A DNA stretch of 64,000 nt from Glandiceps talaboti (taxonomy: Eukaryota; Hemichordata; Enteropneusta; Spengelidae). The stretch is from NCBI RefSeq assembly GCF_964340395.1, contig NC_135555.1, positions 13,711,246 through 13,775,245 of the forward strand, read 5' to 3'. Position 1 is the first letter of the stretch. Each line of letters opens with the position of its first letter. The notes below the pieces were generated by a model. It saw only the letters and a program-made list of their open reading frames with translations, was not told where the DNA came from and ran no database searches. Below, piece by piece: positions 37,561-64,000 of this stretch. A program made the translations under genes and the position numbers.

Positions 37561-37633
37561 TCTATATATGATGAGTGCATTGTAAAATCCACATCAGCCA
37601 ATATATATATATATCTGTCATTTAGTCACTATA

Positions 37634-63519
<25,886 letters not shown>

Positions 63520-64000
63520 CTATGAAATAAAATTTTTACATATTTCAATATAACATTTTCTGATCATTTCTGATCAAAGTATTACATAGAAGGGGATTTG
63601 TTTAATTTAAAATATTTTGATATGTTTTGTTTAATTATTCATTGAGGGATATTACAAACAATTTATTCAGCCATTCAAACAAAACACTCGGTCATTTTAC
63701 TTCTCCTTGGTCAAATGTGTGCATTTATTTGGGTTGCACCGTTAACTAAAAAACCATGGTACAAAGTTTCATGTTGAAACAAGTACAACACTGGTAATCC
63801 AGCCTTCAGTTTACTAAGATAGATGCAAACCAAATATATTGTTCTTCAATGTGGTAGATTATACAAGTGGGTGATAGCAGTTCCTCTGTTGTGCGATCCT
63901 ACTCACTTTGTGATCAATATAGTGTAAACATTTGAAGTCCCAAAGAGCACTGTAAATTCATGGAACTCTAAATAAACTAGTTTCAGGGATGATGCCCTAC
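63520..64000. other. CPSF1 intron running off the right edge
   Basis: No further CPSF1 exon was found here. The coding region for about the first 317 residues of CPSF1 should lie to the right. The last 213 bases are the dispersed repeat shared with 21.0 kb. Confidence 0.6.
63788..64000 (+). repeat. Dispersed repeat of about 210-240 bp, copy 2, cut by the window edge
   Basis: Same-strand partner of the repeat at 21.0 kb; it reaches the end of the window. A fragment (tcaccctgtaatcaagatag) also occurs at about 62510. No CPSF1 exon was found between 63520 and 64000. Confidence 0.78.

Larger units (their letters stand above)
35445..37633. other. Convergent intergenic region between PREY and CPSF1
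   Basis: It contains G runs (35847-35857, about 36897), one exon-like open segment on the + strand (37011-37127) and SINE-like copy e. CPSF1 would end here on the - strand, with an AATAAA (complement) at 37241-37246. No other gene was recognised. Confidence 0.55.

Overview
The window is a piece of nuclear DNA from an invertebrate animal. The genes are AT-rich and intron-dense with clean GT-AG junctions, and the introns are full of microsatellites, short tandem duplications, small terminal-inverted-repeat elements and one LINE fragment. The proteins are animal orthologues closest in form to deuterostome or lophotrochozoan ones. I cannot name the species. A hemichordate- or amphioxus-like marine invertebrate is a reasonable guess, and the EKEE pore of the channel gene argues against a vertebrate.

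Layout, left to right. (1) NALCN, the sodium-leak channel, runs on the + strand from about 926 to 26726. I could place 38 coding exons that join in frame into 1750 residues, against 1738 in human. (2) 26727-30632 has no convincing gene. (3) A single-exon integrase-core gene of transposon origin lies on the - strand at 30633-32069/32087; all three expected catalytic positions are substituted while the frame is open. (4) A 2025-bp element with inverted ends and a TAA target duplication lies at 32156-34180. (5) A two-exon PREY (PYURF) orthologue follows on the + strand at 34276-35363. Genes 3 and 5 are head to head, and without the element their starts would be only about 160-180 bp apart. (6) CPSF1 (CPSF160), a cleavage/polyadenylation factor subunit, is on the - strand from 37634 past the right edge. 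I placed 32 in-frame exons, equivalent to about residue 317 to the C terminus of human CPSF1. (7) A Toll-like receptor of 1162 residues with an unbroken coding exon is nested on the opposite strand inside a 7.8-kb CPSF1 intron.

The most unusual signal is a recurring architecture rather than a gene. Short tandem duplications straddle exon-intron junctions, so extra copies of splice sites sit inside introns. The clearest case is in CPSF1, where the end of one exon and its 5' splice site are repeated ten times with a period near 34 bp. I count eight such junctions in NALCN and three in CPSF1. In the three cases I translated, use of a duplicate site would bring in an early stop codon.

The genes are not an operon and do not form one pathway. 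The arrangement matters through transcription: a nested antisense receptor, a formerly compact divergent promoter split by an element, and convergent PREY and CPSF1 ends.
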